A stretch of 64,000 nt of DNA. It comes from Apus apus. Taxonomy: Eukaryota; Chordata; Aves; Apodiformes; Apodidae. This document shows positions 40,317 through 52,715 of the stretch, piece by piece. Made by a program: the position numbers and the translations under genes. The notes beneath the pieces are model-generated. The model was given only the letters and a program-made list of their open reading frames with translations. It searched no databases and was not told the DNA's origin. The number at the start of each line of letters is the position of its first letter. The stretch's first letter is position 1. The stretch lies in contig NC_067282.1 of NCBI RefSeq assembly GCF_020740795.1, positions 145,748,858 through 145,812,857 of the forward strand, in the 5' to 3' direction.

Positions 40317-43300
40317 GCAATATTAATATGGATTTTTATTGCTGGATATGAAAAAATCATTCAGATTGTTTCATCTCTATTTAAGTGAAATAATCTTTTG
40401 TGGTTTTATTTTTACAGTAAAAAAAACACATCTGAACTCACATTAATTTTTTCCTACACACTTTTTTAAAAGTTTTTAAGCAATAGGCAGAAAGAATAAG
40501 AATGCTGAGATTTCTCAAAAGAATTTGGATGCTCAATTAAATGAACAGGAATTAAGCATGTAGTCCTGCAGGCAGCTCTGCAAATAACAGTTTATCTTGA
40601 GAAGGGCATGATCCTGTCATTTTTAGTCAGGCAAAATTTCCATTTGTCTTCACTGGCTTTTTTGCTGGAAAGCCAACAGTTTGATTGAAATTTGCCCTTT
40701 AAAACAGCATAATTAAAGACAGTTGCAGCACTATTAAATTACATATATCTTCTTAGTATTTTTAGCAGATATATATTATCAAACTAATTATCTCAGATGT
40801 GTCAGAAGAACGTGTCAGGTTCTCATTACTAGTGGTAAAGATATTTTTTAATGAATTGCTATTTAAGTTTGATGCAATTAAAATATTAAAATTTCTTATT
40901 TAAAATATGATGGGCCAACTCCTCCTGGAAATCACATGCATGAAGCACCAGTGATTTCAACCATTAAATTATTTTAGAAAATCTCTGAACAAGAGGATGC
41001 CTTTGCTGTATCTTAGAAACATGCAGTTATTTGACTTCCAATCTACATCAATAGACTAAGAATAATTACAACATTGAAAAAGGTGAAGGCTAAATACCTG
41101 GTTAGCCTAACATTTAACTCAGGACCTGTCTGCTGCTTAAATTTCTCTGCATCCCTCCAGCAGAACTCTGCTGTGACAGACCACAGATCTTGTGATCTTG
41201 TGCTGGCCTTTCTATCCAGGGACAATTTTAACCTCAAAGGAAACACTAAAGGCCTGAACTTGCTGCATCACCACATTCGATCAAACATTACTATTGACTT
41301 CACAAGGATCAGAATCAAAACTTAAATAAAGTCCTTTATATAATGAGTGCATTTGGTGAACAGCTGGGATTTCAAACACACATTTTAAACAAAGCCTTTG
41401 GGTTCTTTAATGTATGAAGGTTACATGAACAAATGGCTGTCCTAGTTTACCTGGCAAAGCCATTGCATTTTAATAGCCAAATTTACAGCATTACAAGATA
41501 CTGAAATAAGTTTTATGGAAAAAAAAAAAAAAATCAAAAACTTCTGACTCCTAGAGATAGCTGCAAGTAGCCTTTCTTCAGGCTTTTCCAGTTGTGTATA
41601 AATAATCTCTAGTGACGGCCAGAGCAGTCCTGTTAAGCTTTTCTTCCTCATTTGTGCTATGTGTATGACAAATCAAAACAGAGAATGCTTTCATCCCAGA
41701 AATCTTGCATATTATTTGGGGTGGAGGTAGGCTGCACAGGAATTACTTCCTTTTTTTTTTTTTTTCCAATGGGCTAAGTATATTTGCAATAAAATGTTTT
41801 AATAATAGGATTTACTATGACTTGCATGGATCTTAGGGGGAAGGTAAGAGGGGGATTGAAACAATAAGGTCACCATTATTATTTTTTTTTAAGAGAATTT
41901 AATTCCAGTGGCAGGCAGAAGAGCCCCATCCAGACAGGTTTAACTGGCAGTCCTCCAAAAGCAAGATGAAAGGTCCTCTGAGTAGTAATTGTCCAAATGG
42001 AATAGTCTCTGGTTATTGTGCAACTTCTTCATCTACTTTATTGTACTTTTATAATTAAATGATGTAATTCCTTTTTCCCCTCTCCTGTTTTCCTCCCAAG
42101 TAGTGCAGGAAAGCATCTGAGCAATGTCGCTGTAGGATGCAGACAAGCTAAGCAACTTCCAGGATTTTTTCTGAGTCACTACAAGTTGTGTACAAGGAGT
42201 TGTGAGCTGGTGGTTGCCAAAGCAGGGCGCAGACTCTGCCTTCTCCTGGCCATGAATGGACACTTACCTGTGTTTCAGATCTCTGCTTGCTTAGTGGTGG
42301 TAGTGGTCAGGTCACTGGGATTTTCTGGTAGGGTGAGGGAATGCTACTTTTTCTAGAAACTCAGTTATATTACAGGCAAACAGTAGATCTAGCAGGATAC
42401 AGGGAATGCTATATTTAAAAGGGTGTTAAGCAGCAGGGCTATTTAATTCACTGATCAGACTGAACCGACACCTGAGAATCAGAAGAAGCCTAGAGTATTG
42501 TGCTGAACAAACCCAGAGCCAGCATTTCCTGCCTGTGCAAGGCTTTAGGGACCAGGAGTGAAACTCTGATCCCAGGAGTCTAAAAAACTTGATCAGATGT
42601 GAAAGCAGAATCAGAGAACCAGCTTTACAAGCTCTTTGGTTTTGGCTCGTCCTTCTTTAGAAGAGTGCTTTCCCTCAGTCCAAGAAGCCCATTCACAGGA
42701 ATAGAGATTATTCAGGTGAGTAAAAATTAGCAAGGCTGGGCCCTGGGTTTGCATGTTCAACTCCAATAATTTCTTTAGTGACTGTTATTTCTGCTATTTC
42801 TGGTTTAATTTTTTTTTTCTTATTCATGATGACATGGAGAACAAATTAATTGCCTCATTTTGATGCAGTTTTAGAATATTCTTCAGGCCTTTGATCTCTT
42901 ATGTCTGCCTACCTCTCCCTGAGTACACTTACTTCTGACAACCTGTTTTAATTTATTGCCTATTTATCAAATTGTATTATTTTGAAACATACATCTGGCT
43001 TCTATGAGAATATAAAAAAAGGGATAGGAGAAATATAAATACATCCAGCTATTTTATGTATGTATTACTGTCTATTATATCTATCCATGAGAAATCTGAA
43101 GTAACAGATCTCCAGTTTTTCTAGCAAAATCCAGCAAAGGGGTTTTTATTTGTTTGCCAGAAACTAACACTAATAAATATAGAATAGAATCACAGAAGTG
43201 ACCCAGCCTCTTCAGAAACAGGAAGATTTTTTAAAACCACTGGCATCAGAATACTGCCAAGTATCATAGGGCCTGATTCTGCCACAAGCCATTGCCTACA

Positions 43301-44769
43301 GCTTATATTAATTTCAGCAGAGTTCATAAGCAGAATAACTGCAGGGTATTTGCAAAGCTAGTTAGGCTCTTAATGACTGTGTTTTGTTATCTTTTGATAG
43401 ACAAACCTACCATTCTCAATACTGGAAGTTTTGCCTAGGAAAAATGTAGGATCTGTCTCAAAATAAATGGATTGTTTAGATCCTGTACAGTTGAGGGGAA
43501 AAAACAAACAAACAAACCAACCCAAAAAAAAAAACACCAAAAAACCCTACACAAAGAAAAAAAAACCCAAACCAAAGTACCAATCCTTAATAGCATTTAC
43601 ATTCAATTACATATAACATTACACACAATATTTGGGGCCAGAACCTGCATTAGTTTATCCAGCTCCAGAAGACGTATGCTAGATTAAATTAACAGCTAGC
43701 AGAGGAAGGAGAGTAAAAGGCCTATGTACCAATAACATCCTCTTTTCTATGGTATTTGCCCTGGAGCTCAAATTTTATAGAGAGAGAGATTTAATCTGTG
43801 CAGGAATATGTACTCCAATAAGGATATTTAATTACTACAGGTAGAGAGCATCTGCAGCTTTTCACATCTGCACAGGACATGCTTTGCCCAGGCACCCATC
43901 CCTGCAACCTCTAACTCCAGATGAACATCTGCAATGAAAGAAAAACTAGAAAAGCAAGGTGGTGCTGTCAGGATGAACCTAGAACATCTGCTTAATTTTG
44001 AATTCATAGCTGTTCTCAACATCAAACAGTGACAGCAAATGTGCTTATTCCACTTCCATCATATTGCTGATGGATCATAAAGAAACAGTCTGGTGGGATA
44101 CGAGTTAACTCCCCATGTAAAGCTGGCTCCTTCTAATTCTTAGATTCCAGTATACAAGGATTTTTAGCAGATGAGCATTTTACATTAATTTTTGGTAAGG
44201 GGAGAGTAAAATTCATTAGTTCTCTTTCATCTAACAAAACATAAAGTGGACAAACAAACCTATAATGTCTCTAGGTTTACTTCTGAGCAGGTCAAACAAT
44301 TTATTTTATCAAATTACCCTGATAGTTGCTTTTCTGTGTTTTATTCTCAAGGTGTCAAATGAACACTCCTCTACAGCATTAGTCTTAACATGTGTAACTC
44401 TTCATCGTGGCTGAGAGTTATAACATAAGCAGCTCCTCATTCCAAAAATACCATCCAACAAACTATAATGTTGGCATTTGTTATTCCAAGTCTCCCTCCT
44501 ATAACACTTCTCTCAACGTAAAATGAAATTGGTTAAAAGTGTACCAAAAACCTTCAAAGAAGGCAATGAGTCACACACAGTGATATTTGCACGTATCTCC
44601 TGCATGTGCACAATTTGACTACTGACCTTGGTGCGGGGGCTCTGTGAAGTGGCTCTCTGGCCATCTGCAGACACATATGTCCAGGAATATGTATGTAGGA
44701 ATGCAGGCTGTACCTCAGCCCAGGAATCCCTCACCACCAGCTGAATGCTGTATAGGTAGGTAGTTCACC

Positions 44770-44815
44770 ACACATACACACACACTCATGCACACACTCG
44801 CACATGCAGACAGAT
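44770..44815. repeat. degenerate CA-rich microsatellite
   Basis: Interrupted CACACA and CACATGCAGA words running into a CAGACAGATG repeat. Confidence 0.8.
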
Positions 44816-46665
44816 GCAGACAAATTACAGACAGATCTTTTGGTTACTATCTTCTCCTGCCTTTAACCACCTCAGCTTGAGTTGCCACATTTTCTCTATG
44901 GCTAACACTTGGCAGAGCCCTTACCCATAACCCAGTGCTAGGCAATTTCAGCAGTTTCTGGCAGGAGAAACAGACATTCCTGCATCCAGGACAAGGCAGG
45001 CAGTGAAAGAAGAATGACTCTCACTTATTTCAAGATGAAAAATCTCTCTAATAACTGGAACTCCATTTGCCAAATGTGAGCTCTGGTGACATGTTTGCCC
45101 ACTGTCAAGGCTGAATTTCTTTGTTTATGCCCCAAGCACAGTGAGCACACGTGGCAGAGCGATCCAGCCCTCCACAGCCAGCCCAGCACCTCTGCACCCT
45201 CACCTAAGCAGAGAGGAGGAATTCCTCCCTCAGCACTGAAACCAGCAGCAGGATGCCAGGATTTTGACAGGCTTTGGGTATGTTCACTTGTCCACTGCAA
45301 ATGAAACTGAAGCCACCAAATCATTTCATGTAGGCATCACACATCAACTAGACAGTTAGGATCACTAGCAACAGAGACAGGATCTCAATGAGTGATCCAG
45401 GTTCCCTCCTGCACCACCTGTTCGTACTGTCTCAGTGCAAATCTATACTGTGCTACTCACCTCTGCTGCTCACTTTCAAAACATATGGAGCAAAATATAT
45501 ACATTGGCAAACACATTTGAGAGCATATCCCTTGTGAATAATTAGCTTTAAGCAAAAATTCTGCTTGCAATGTCTGAAGAGGGAATTAAAGCAGGCTATC
45601 ATGGGAGTTTGGGACAAAGAACACACTTAGAAAACAAGTATTTTTTAAAGATTGCATGTTGTGAGAAGCAATTCTTTCACTGCAATGGAAGTGAGGAATG
45701 ATCTGAATGCAACAGAAGAACCATGGGAGGGAAATGTTATTCTATTGTATGGAGTAACCATGCAGTTGGTAGCAAAGATGCTGTCATCCTTTACTGAAAC
45801 CCTCTTCACCCTGCAAAAACATAGCTTTTCTACACAGGATGTTGCCTGGGTTTTAAACATAACTCCCCTTCCTATGCTTTGGATCAAAGAAACATGTAAG
45901 GCAAACTGACCATCACCTTGAACTAGTACCTTTGGGGGAAAAAGAAGTAGGAGGATGAAAATCCAAGAAAAAAAATAGCACTAAAATGCTACAGGCAAAC
46001 AGATGCATCCCTACCCCAAGAGAGAATTATTCCTTTCTAACACCCCTAATAAATTCATGTAATGTTTTATAGATATTGAAAATATTCCAAAACATAGCTC
46101 AGTGTAAACAACAAGCTGGGTTTCCTCCTGCTCTTTAGCATTTCTCTTTGTTTACTCTCCATTTGGGGATCGAAAAAGCCTACATTTGAGCACTGTAAAT
46201 GGTGTAATTCAGGATTCATGGGGCATTCTGTAAGGGAATGATGAAATACAAACATCTGTAGCCTTCAATAAAATAGTATGTGCTTTGTATGAATCACCAG
46301 GGTCAAACAAAATAAATAAATAAATCTAATCTCTGCTTTATTAATACTTTTCATTTGTATGTGGAAAGTAATCTGATACCATGGTGATGGGCAGACTAAA
46401 TTAAGCTTTGAGAGACAGAGACATGAGAGAGACATTCTGGAGTGTGTCTGCTTTTACCCCTACTCCCTGCTTGTTCCCAAATCCCGTGCCTCAGCAGTAG
46501 CAACCCACTGGGAAACTGCCCTGGCAATGCTTCAGGAAGTAATGCCCAACCAGGCCAGTTCACCCATTGCAAGGAGAGGTACTTGGCTAGAGATGCCAGC
46601 TCCTGCTGTGAGCTCAAACGGCTCTGCTCAACCCCTGCTCAGCTCAGGAGGGCCTGGCACATTCA

Positions 46666-47073
<408 letters not shown>

Positions 47074-47079
47074 TCAGCT

Positions 47080-47100
47080 TCACAGAAACACCATGGACAT
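47080..47100 (-). other. short upstream ORF in the TMEM178B leader (6 codons plus stop)
   Basis: On the minus strand, ATG at 47100-47098 opens a six-residue frame (MSMVFL) that stops with TGA at 47082-47080, nine bases before the main ATG and in the same frame. A second ATG is its third codon. A short uORF this close to the main start could lower or regulate initiation. It also proves that the main ORF cannot extend upstream. Whether the leader includes these bases depends on there being no 5' UTR splice in between. Confidence 0.6.
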
Positions 47101-47990
47101 CTTCACAACAGGCAAAGCCCTTGAGCGTGAGACCACACAAAACCTCCGGAGCCACTGCAAGGTGTCACTTGGCAGAGTCTGCCTCAAACATCCCCAACTC
47201 CCGTGGCTCACATCCACGCTGCGGAGGGATGCTGAGAGCACTACAAAGTTCTGCCCTGGAGACAGTCCTGGAGAATCATCTGTCTCTTTTCCTCTGTGGA
47301 GGAGACCTAGAGAGGAGAAACACAGCCTTCCACCTCCAACAGGAGTGAGCCAGCAACCAACCTACACGAAGACGTCCTGTTCCCCTCACCACGAGCACCC
47401 AAGCAACAGTGGCTGAAGGGGTATATCCCCTCCTGAAGAGACCTGAAAGCTATGGCTGTTTCATCAGTCCGTTAATCTCTTTCAATCTGGCCGGCTCGGA
47501 AATCCAGAAGAGATGGCTTTCAAATCAGCAGTCTCACCACAGCATCATCACAGGACAGAAAAGTTCAACACCCAGAGCCCTCCTGCTTGCACGCAGCCGG
47601 TTATCCCGGTTTCAGGAAGGGGTGACTTGCCTTTTCTTTGTCAGTGGCTCAGCATGAGCATCATCGTCTGGACTTGGGTTTAAAGCGGGGTCGAAGGGGA
47701 GGGAGCAAGAGCGGGGAGCAATCTGTTGTTGTTGCTGCCGCCGCTGCTGCCGATTTCAGTCGTGGCTAAAACACCTCCCCGGCTGGATGTGGAAACGCAG
47801 GCATGCACAGGGCTCTCCCTTAGCAGACTTCGCTGACAGTCACTGACATCTTGGCTCCGGAAACACCTCGGCTTCTCTCTGCCAGCCTTGCCCTTCACTC
47901 GCCGGCTTTCGTCGTCTGCGCTGTCATCCAGGCAGCCTAACGCCACGATCCCTTCCTTCCCCGGCGGTCCCCGGGGCCGCGCGGCCGCCT

Positions 47991-48062
47991 GTGCCTGTGC
48001 CAGTGCCTGTGCCTGTGCCGGTGCCTGTGCCGGTGCCGGTGCCGGTGCCGGTGCCGGTGCCC
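47991..48062. repeat. hexamer tandem repeat (GTGCCN)12 inside the CpG island
   Basis: Twelve consecutive six-base units of GTGCC followed by T, A, G or C. Six of the seven units from the fifth onwards are GTGCCG or the terminal GTGCCC; the left units are mostly GTGCCT. Because the unit is a multiple of three, reading frames stay open on both strands across it, giving Pro-Ala/Gln-Ala or Cys-Ala repeats. Those frames have no ATG start. Confidence 0.95.
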
Positions 48063-48184
48063 GCTCCCGGCCCGGGGAGAGGCGGCGGGGGCAGCGGCAG
48101 CCCCGGCAGGACCCGCCGCCGGCCGCGCTCCTCCCGCTAGGCAGCACCGGGAGCAGCCCTCGGCCCCGGCATCCTTCTTACACG

Positions 48185-48213
48185 CTCACACACACGCACA
48201 CGCACACACGCGC
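48185..48213. repeat. CA/CG-rich dinucleotide tract
   Basis: An imperfect (CA)n tract with interspersed CG steps (CACACACGCACACGCAC type) in the CpG island, potentially Z-DNA-forming and length-variable. Confidence 0.85.
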
Positions 48214-48357
48214 AGCCCTTCCGCTGGGATCTGAGAAGCTTCCTTCGTCCCCGGCGCTGGGATGTGTTGTGCACAGTTTTGCTAACGCGGCGGCACGTTA
48301 GCCATCTGCAAGATGAAGGCGGGCAGGCAGGGCTACGGCTGGCTGGAAGGATGCTGA

Positions 48358-48427
48358 GGGATGGGGAGGGGAGGGAGGCCGGGGGAATTCACACCAAAAC
48401 AAACCGGGGCGGGAGGGGGAGGCGGGG
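48358..48427 (+). promoter_or_regulatory. two G-quadruplex motifs upstream of TMEM178B
   Basis: G-runs on the plus strand form a canonical motif at 48358-48375 (runs of 3, 4, 4 and 3 G with loops of 1-2 bases) and another at 48406-48427 (runs of 4, 3, 5 and 4 G with loops of 1-4 bases). They sit at the outer edge of the CpG island. The function is inferred. Confidence 0.6.
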
Positions 48428-48480
48428 AGGCTACACACCTTACACGGGGAGAGGAAAGCAGCCCCTAACTGTTGTCAACA

Positions 48481-51400
48481 GCTATCCGTCTGCACCATTT
48501 CTCTGCCATATGGCCTGATCTCCACGTCGGAGCCGAGATTTTTAGCTCAGCAGCTTCGTACGAATCGTATCCCCAGCATCAGCAGTTATATATTCAGACA
48601 CATTATTTTTTTTCTCCTTAAATTTCCACTCCCTTTCTCTCTAGTGGGAATAACTCACCCATCTTGTAGAGATCAAGTGCAACAGAAGGCGAGCTGGAGT
48701 CCCCAAGCTTTAGAAATCTCATTTCACCGTTTTTAACCCAAATAAGAGCGAATCCAATCTTCTGTACACCTGGGAATCCTTTCTTGTTCAAACACCGAGC
48801 CCTGCAGCCTTGGCTAGAGCCTACAGACAGAGAATACAGAGCTCTGAGCCAAAAGCCAGTGATGTCACCCATGCAACGTGAGACTCATTTCTTATTTCTC
48901 TAGCCTCCTTAAAGATAAACTGCACCACTTCCCAGGCAGGAAATATTGAAGGCTTACTTTCTTATGAGGGAAAAATGTAAAACCTGGATTTGGCTGGATC
49001 CTGCTCATTCTTGGTCACATGCCCATACATTTTGTCAATCAAATGCAAGACAACCAAAGCTGTGTCTTACTGCACCAAAAGAATCCCAACCCACTGTGCT
49101 AAACAGAGCATGAGCTTGAAAAAACTCTGGATTCAAGACCTTCTGTGTGATCCAAAAACTGAGGCCTCCAGACTCTGAACTGTAGTGTTCGGAAAGGAAA
49201 TAAGCTCGGCCATTTCCCTTGCATCAAAAAGCTCTGAGTCCTGGCACACCCTGATCTGTGAGTACCACAACATCCTAGAGCTGGCAGAGTTACCTAGTTA
49301 GCCCCATCCAATATTTGGCTACCACACACCAGCAACTCCACAGCATGAGTAACAAGCAACAGTCACTCCTATTGCACCAAAAAGTCCACAGCCCCAGGTC
49401 TCTCCACAGAAGAGTGTTTCAAAAATCTACATCCCTGCTGGATCCTACCAGCTTTTGGCCCCTGCAGCCCCAGCTGTGTCATCTGAATGGAAAATAAGCA
49501 CAGCCTTTAGTGGAGCCCCTGGATTGATGATAGGTCTTGGCCTCAGAAGGGAAATACTGGAGTTTTTTCTAGCTTTTAACTCTAACCACACAAACTGTAC
49601 TTGCTCCAGTGGGGACAGCAGAGGGGGGGGGTCCTTCATATATCAGAGATACATGTGGATTTTCTTGTGGAATACAGCTGCATCAGAAAAAAAACCCCAC
49701 ATGGATGGATCCTACCAATTTTTGGCTCCAAAATAAATTGTATCATCAAAAAAGGCAAGCCATCTCCCTTTTTACCTGGCAAAATCAGGTCACAAGTCAG
49801 CTGGGATTTTCAGCGATGGAAGGGCATCTCACTTATTCAGTAATTTTTGGTTTGAAATGTATTGTGTTGTATTGCATGATTACAAAACTCACAAAGGAAA
49901 GTCAGTCATCTGAAAACCATAGACATTGTGGTCATCCTCATCCTCTGGAACAACTCTATTGCAAAATTTCAATGTTATTATTATTATTAAATGTATCTAG
50001 AAAGCTCTTGATAAAGTTCTTTGTTTTATTGAAACAAGACACTGGTTTAATTTTTTTCTAGCAGTAACTTCTTGTTGTTTATGATAAAGTCAAATATTTA
50101 AGGATTTAAGGCTTTTTTAAAAGCAGTTAAGCACAGGTGTATCCGCTTTTATAACTGGGTTTTTTAAGAAACTATATGTCAGTACATAAAAAACATTAAA
50201 TGTTATAGTGGGCTTGGAGCAGCCATATTTGTTGTCTGTTCAGAGATAAAATTCAGAGGTTTGTGGACAAAAAGCTGCTGACTCCTAAAAGAAGACAGCA
50301 AACAGGTTTCTTGTATTGCACCCAGACAGAGATGAGAGTTCACTTGGATTTCTTTGTCATTTTTTTGCGTGAAGCTGAAGAATGAGAACAGGGAACAAGC
50401 CTGATTTTACCAAATGTATTTTTTTGCTGATAGGATTGTGGATTTTCAGTTTAAGCAGGAGTGTCTGCTACATTTATTCTCTATTTAGACTGAACTGGAA
50501 GACAGAATTGTTTTCTGTCTAAACAGGAAGAGTGGCAGTAAGAGCAAAATGGAGGATACAGCTCCTAGGGCTGAATTTCTCCTTATGTTGGCCAAAGACA
50601 TGTTAGGGACAGGAAAATCATATAATGCAATCATGCCAACAATTCTTTTCTAGCTAAACGTGAGAATTACATTACAAAGAGCCAAGATTTTGTCTGACCA
50701 GGTAGATCCGGGTGCCAGGTTTTTCCACCACACTCCAAGGCAGTGAGAGAGTTTGGGGCAGGGGAACTTTCCCACCTACAGAAACCAGACTTGTTCCCTC
50801 TTCTCATTCTTAAACATGGGTTTGAAAGGCAAAACTTGGCATGCAGTTCCAGGTTTTATCTTTTTTCTCTGAAAAGGCATTTCAGTGACAGTTTTTATGC
50901 ATTTTTATTCTTTTGCTTGCAATTGTAGCTTTATGAGATGGCAATCTATATCCACCTGCAAGTCACCATAAATATATAACTGTAGGAGAAAATGCTGGAT
51001 TTCCAATGAACTCCACTTTAACTCATAGAATTAAACATTTCTCTCCCTCTTCATCACTAACCCCTTCTTTTCAGGAGGGGCAGAATATTGCCTGCTGCAG
51101 GCATTAGAAACCTTTCCTCTGTCTCTTCCTGGTTTTATTATAGACAGCCTCTTCTCAGCACAAACAGACCATTATTAAATTCTTTTCCTCCCACCCTGCC
51201 CCCGCCTCACCACAGGGTGGGGGAAAACAATCCTTTTCGATCTTCAGATGAACGTAAGCTGGAAGAAAGGCCTTTAAAATAAAAAATTCCACACACACTC
51301 AGGCAGGCTACATGGAAACTGCTCCCTACAGTGAATTAAGGGCATCTTGGCAAAGGGAGGTAATTCATGGGTCTTAGATGAATCAGGCAGTTTTAGCAAA

Positions 51401-52650
51401 GGATTGAAAGCTGAGGCTTTCCTTTCTGCAGGTGACGATTTCATTAATCCAGAGGGAAAGCTAAAGCACATGGGAGCACAGGAAAAATGTCTGATGACAC
51501 GGGACAGAGAAGCGGAGCCTGGCGAGCCTCTTCAGAGCAAATTCCTGGTGCCGAGCCGTGCGCTGCCTTGCTAGACCTCGCCACGGATCTTATCTTACAG
51601 ATAGGGCCGGTGTCCTCTCCACTCCCTCCCAGGATTGTTTCTGCTTTCCCTAGCATCCTCCAGCTATTATCTCCCACCGCCTTCCAAGAAAGCTTCAGAC
51701 AGCAGAGATTGCCTGTACCAAGGTACACACAGGCGGGGGGCGGGGTGAGCATGAGGGAAGGGCAGAGTTAATGGAAAACCAATTGCAGTTTGCTTTTCTT
51801 CCGTTTGTTTTTTCGGTTTTTTTTCTTTTTACATCAAAATTACCTCCACCATATTTTTCTTCTCCCTCCTCTTTTTTTTTTTTTCTTTTTTTTTTTTTTT
51901 TTCTTTTAAAGAAAAAGAGTTCAGTGCCATCTAGTGGGGGAGGGGATGGAGCAAGGCAATGTGCTTCCCAGTCCCAGGGATCTGTGCCGCTACCTCGGTT
52001 TATTCAATGGGGAGAAAAGGTCTTCACTATTTCCTTTCCCTCTTTGTCATCTTCATTTCCCAAGAGGTGATGTTTAATTTACACGGGCTCCAGCCTTCAT
52101 TCTTTGTAACGAATCCCCTACTGAAGCCAAAGGAACTCATACTGGTGCTGTATGACTTGGAGTGGCACTGGCCCTGGAGGCAGTTCGCTGCTCTAATTAC
52201 AGAATTTCAGATACAAGACAGCAATCAAAACAAACACAGATATAACAAATTATATCCGCTAATATTTTTTATCATCCCAATGCACCTTGGATACTGGTGT
52301 GGGTGAATCCACAGCATGCCAGCCCCTTTACTAACAGAATAAAAGATGCTACCTATCCCACAGAAGCATCTTACTGTAACTCCCACAAACACTTGACCCA
52401 TCAGTCAAACAGATTTTGGGGTGCTAAGGTGACTCAGAAACAAGAAGAGGCTCTATAAATGAAGACCTGAACCACAAAATGCCATGTAAAAGTTTGTCAC
52501 CGATGACCCAAGCATCTAAAACAGTCTTGATGTTCCTTCTATTTTTTAAATTTTTTTCATAGACAAAGGCATTTTCAGAGGGAAATACCAGCCAGCTGCA
52601 TAAACATGAGCTAGCCCTATACACACACCCACACACAGAGATTATGCAGA
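48481..52650. other. intergenic sequence between TMEM178B and the right-hand gene (left part)
   Basis: No gene recognised. It contains a T-rich tract at 51,872-51,907. A phrase TGGATCCTACCA...TTTTGGC occurs at 49,438 and 49,706 but no larger duplication supports it. ORFs such as 49609-50061 have no family resemblance. Confidence 0.5.
51872..51907. repeat. poly-T tract with single C interruptions
   Basis: About 33 T in 36 bases, interrupted by C. The flanking sequence is pyrimidine-rich. Confidence 0.9.
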
Positions 52651-52715
52651 CAGCTATGTACACACTGGTGTCTAGCTGTGCACACACTCATATCTAGCTG
52701 CACACACCAGCACTT
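52651..52715. repeat. 22-bp minisatellite, three copies
   Basis: Units at 52651-52671, 52672-52693 and 52694-52715 share a CTAGCTGYRCACACAC-like core. The left flank at 52,620-52,640 is a CA tract, from which the repeat may have grown. Confidence 0.8.

Larger units (their letters stand above)
39800..46430. other. intronic sequence, AT-rich, without recognised genes
   Basis: Contains homopolymer runs (A19 at 40298-40316, A-run near 41520-41533, T15 at 41751-41765), A-rich tracts near 43,500-43,570 and a CA-rich tract at 44,770-44,810. The stretch 40,680-40,920 is very AT-rich with TTAATTA/TAATTA words. No exon or confident transposon. Confidence 0.5.
47660..48480 (-). promoter_or_regulatory. 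CpG island / presumed promoter and 5' UTR of TMEM178B
   Basis: The GC content and CpG density jump here, peaking at 47,930-48,290, against AT-rich flanks. The island sits about 0.6-1.4 kb upstream of the TMEM178B start on the transcribed side, as expected for a brain-expressed CpG-island gene. The start codon itself lies outside the CpG peak, so the leader is either long (several hundred bases) or contains a 5' UTR intron; I see no convincing acceptor. No TATA box is obvious. The island holds a GTGCCN hexamer repeat, a CA/CG-rich tract and G-rich runs, described separately. The transcription start cannot be placed from sequence alone. Confidence 0.75.

Noticed and set aside
47680..48147. 155-codon minus-strand frame in the TMEM178B leader with a Pro-Ala/Gln-Ala repeat, as a long uORF
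   Set aside because: It opens at GTG and contains no ATG. Its repeat is the translated hexamer (GTGCCN)n, and open frames across a GC-rich hexamer repeat are expected.
47888..48301. 137-codon plus-strand frame opposite the TMEM178B island
   Set aside because: It begins at TTG, with a Cys-Ala repeat from the same hexamer. No family resemblance.
49435..49730. Possible tandem repeat around TGGATCCTACCA...TTTTGGC (49438 and 49706)
   Set aside because: The neighbouring sequence does not align at any constant period, and a 12-base exact match recurs by chance in 64 kb.
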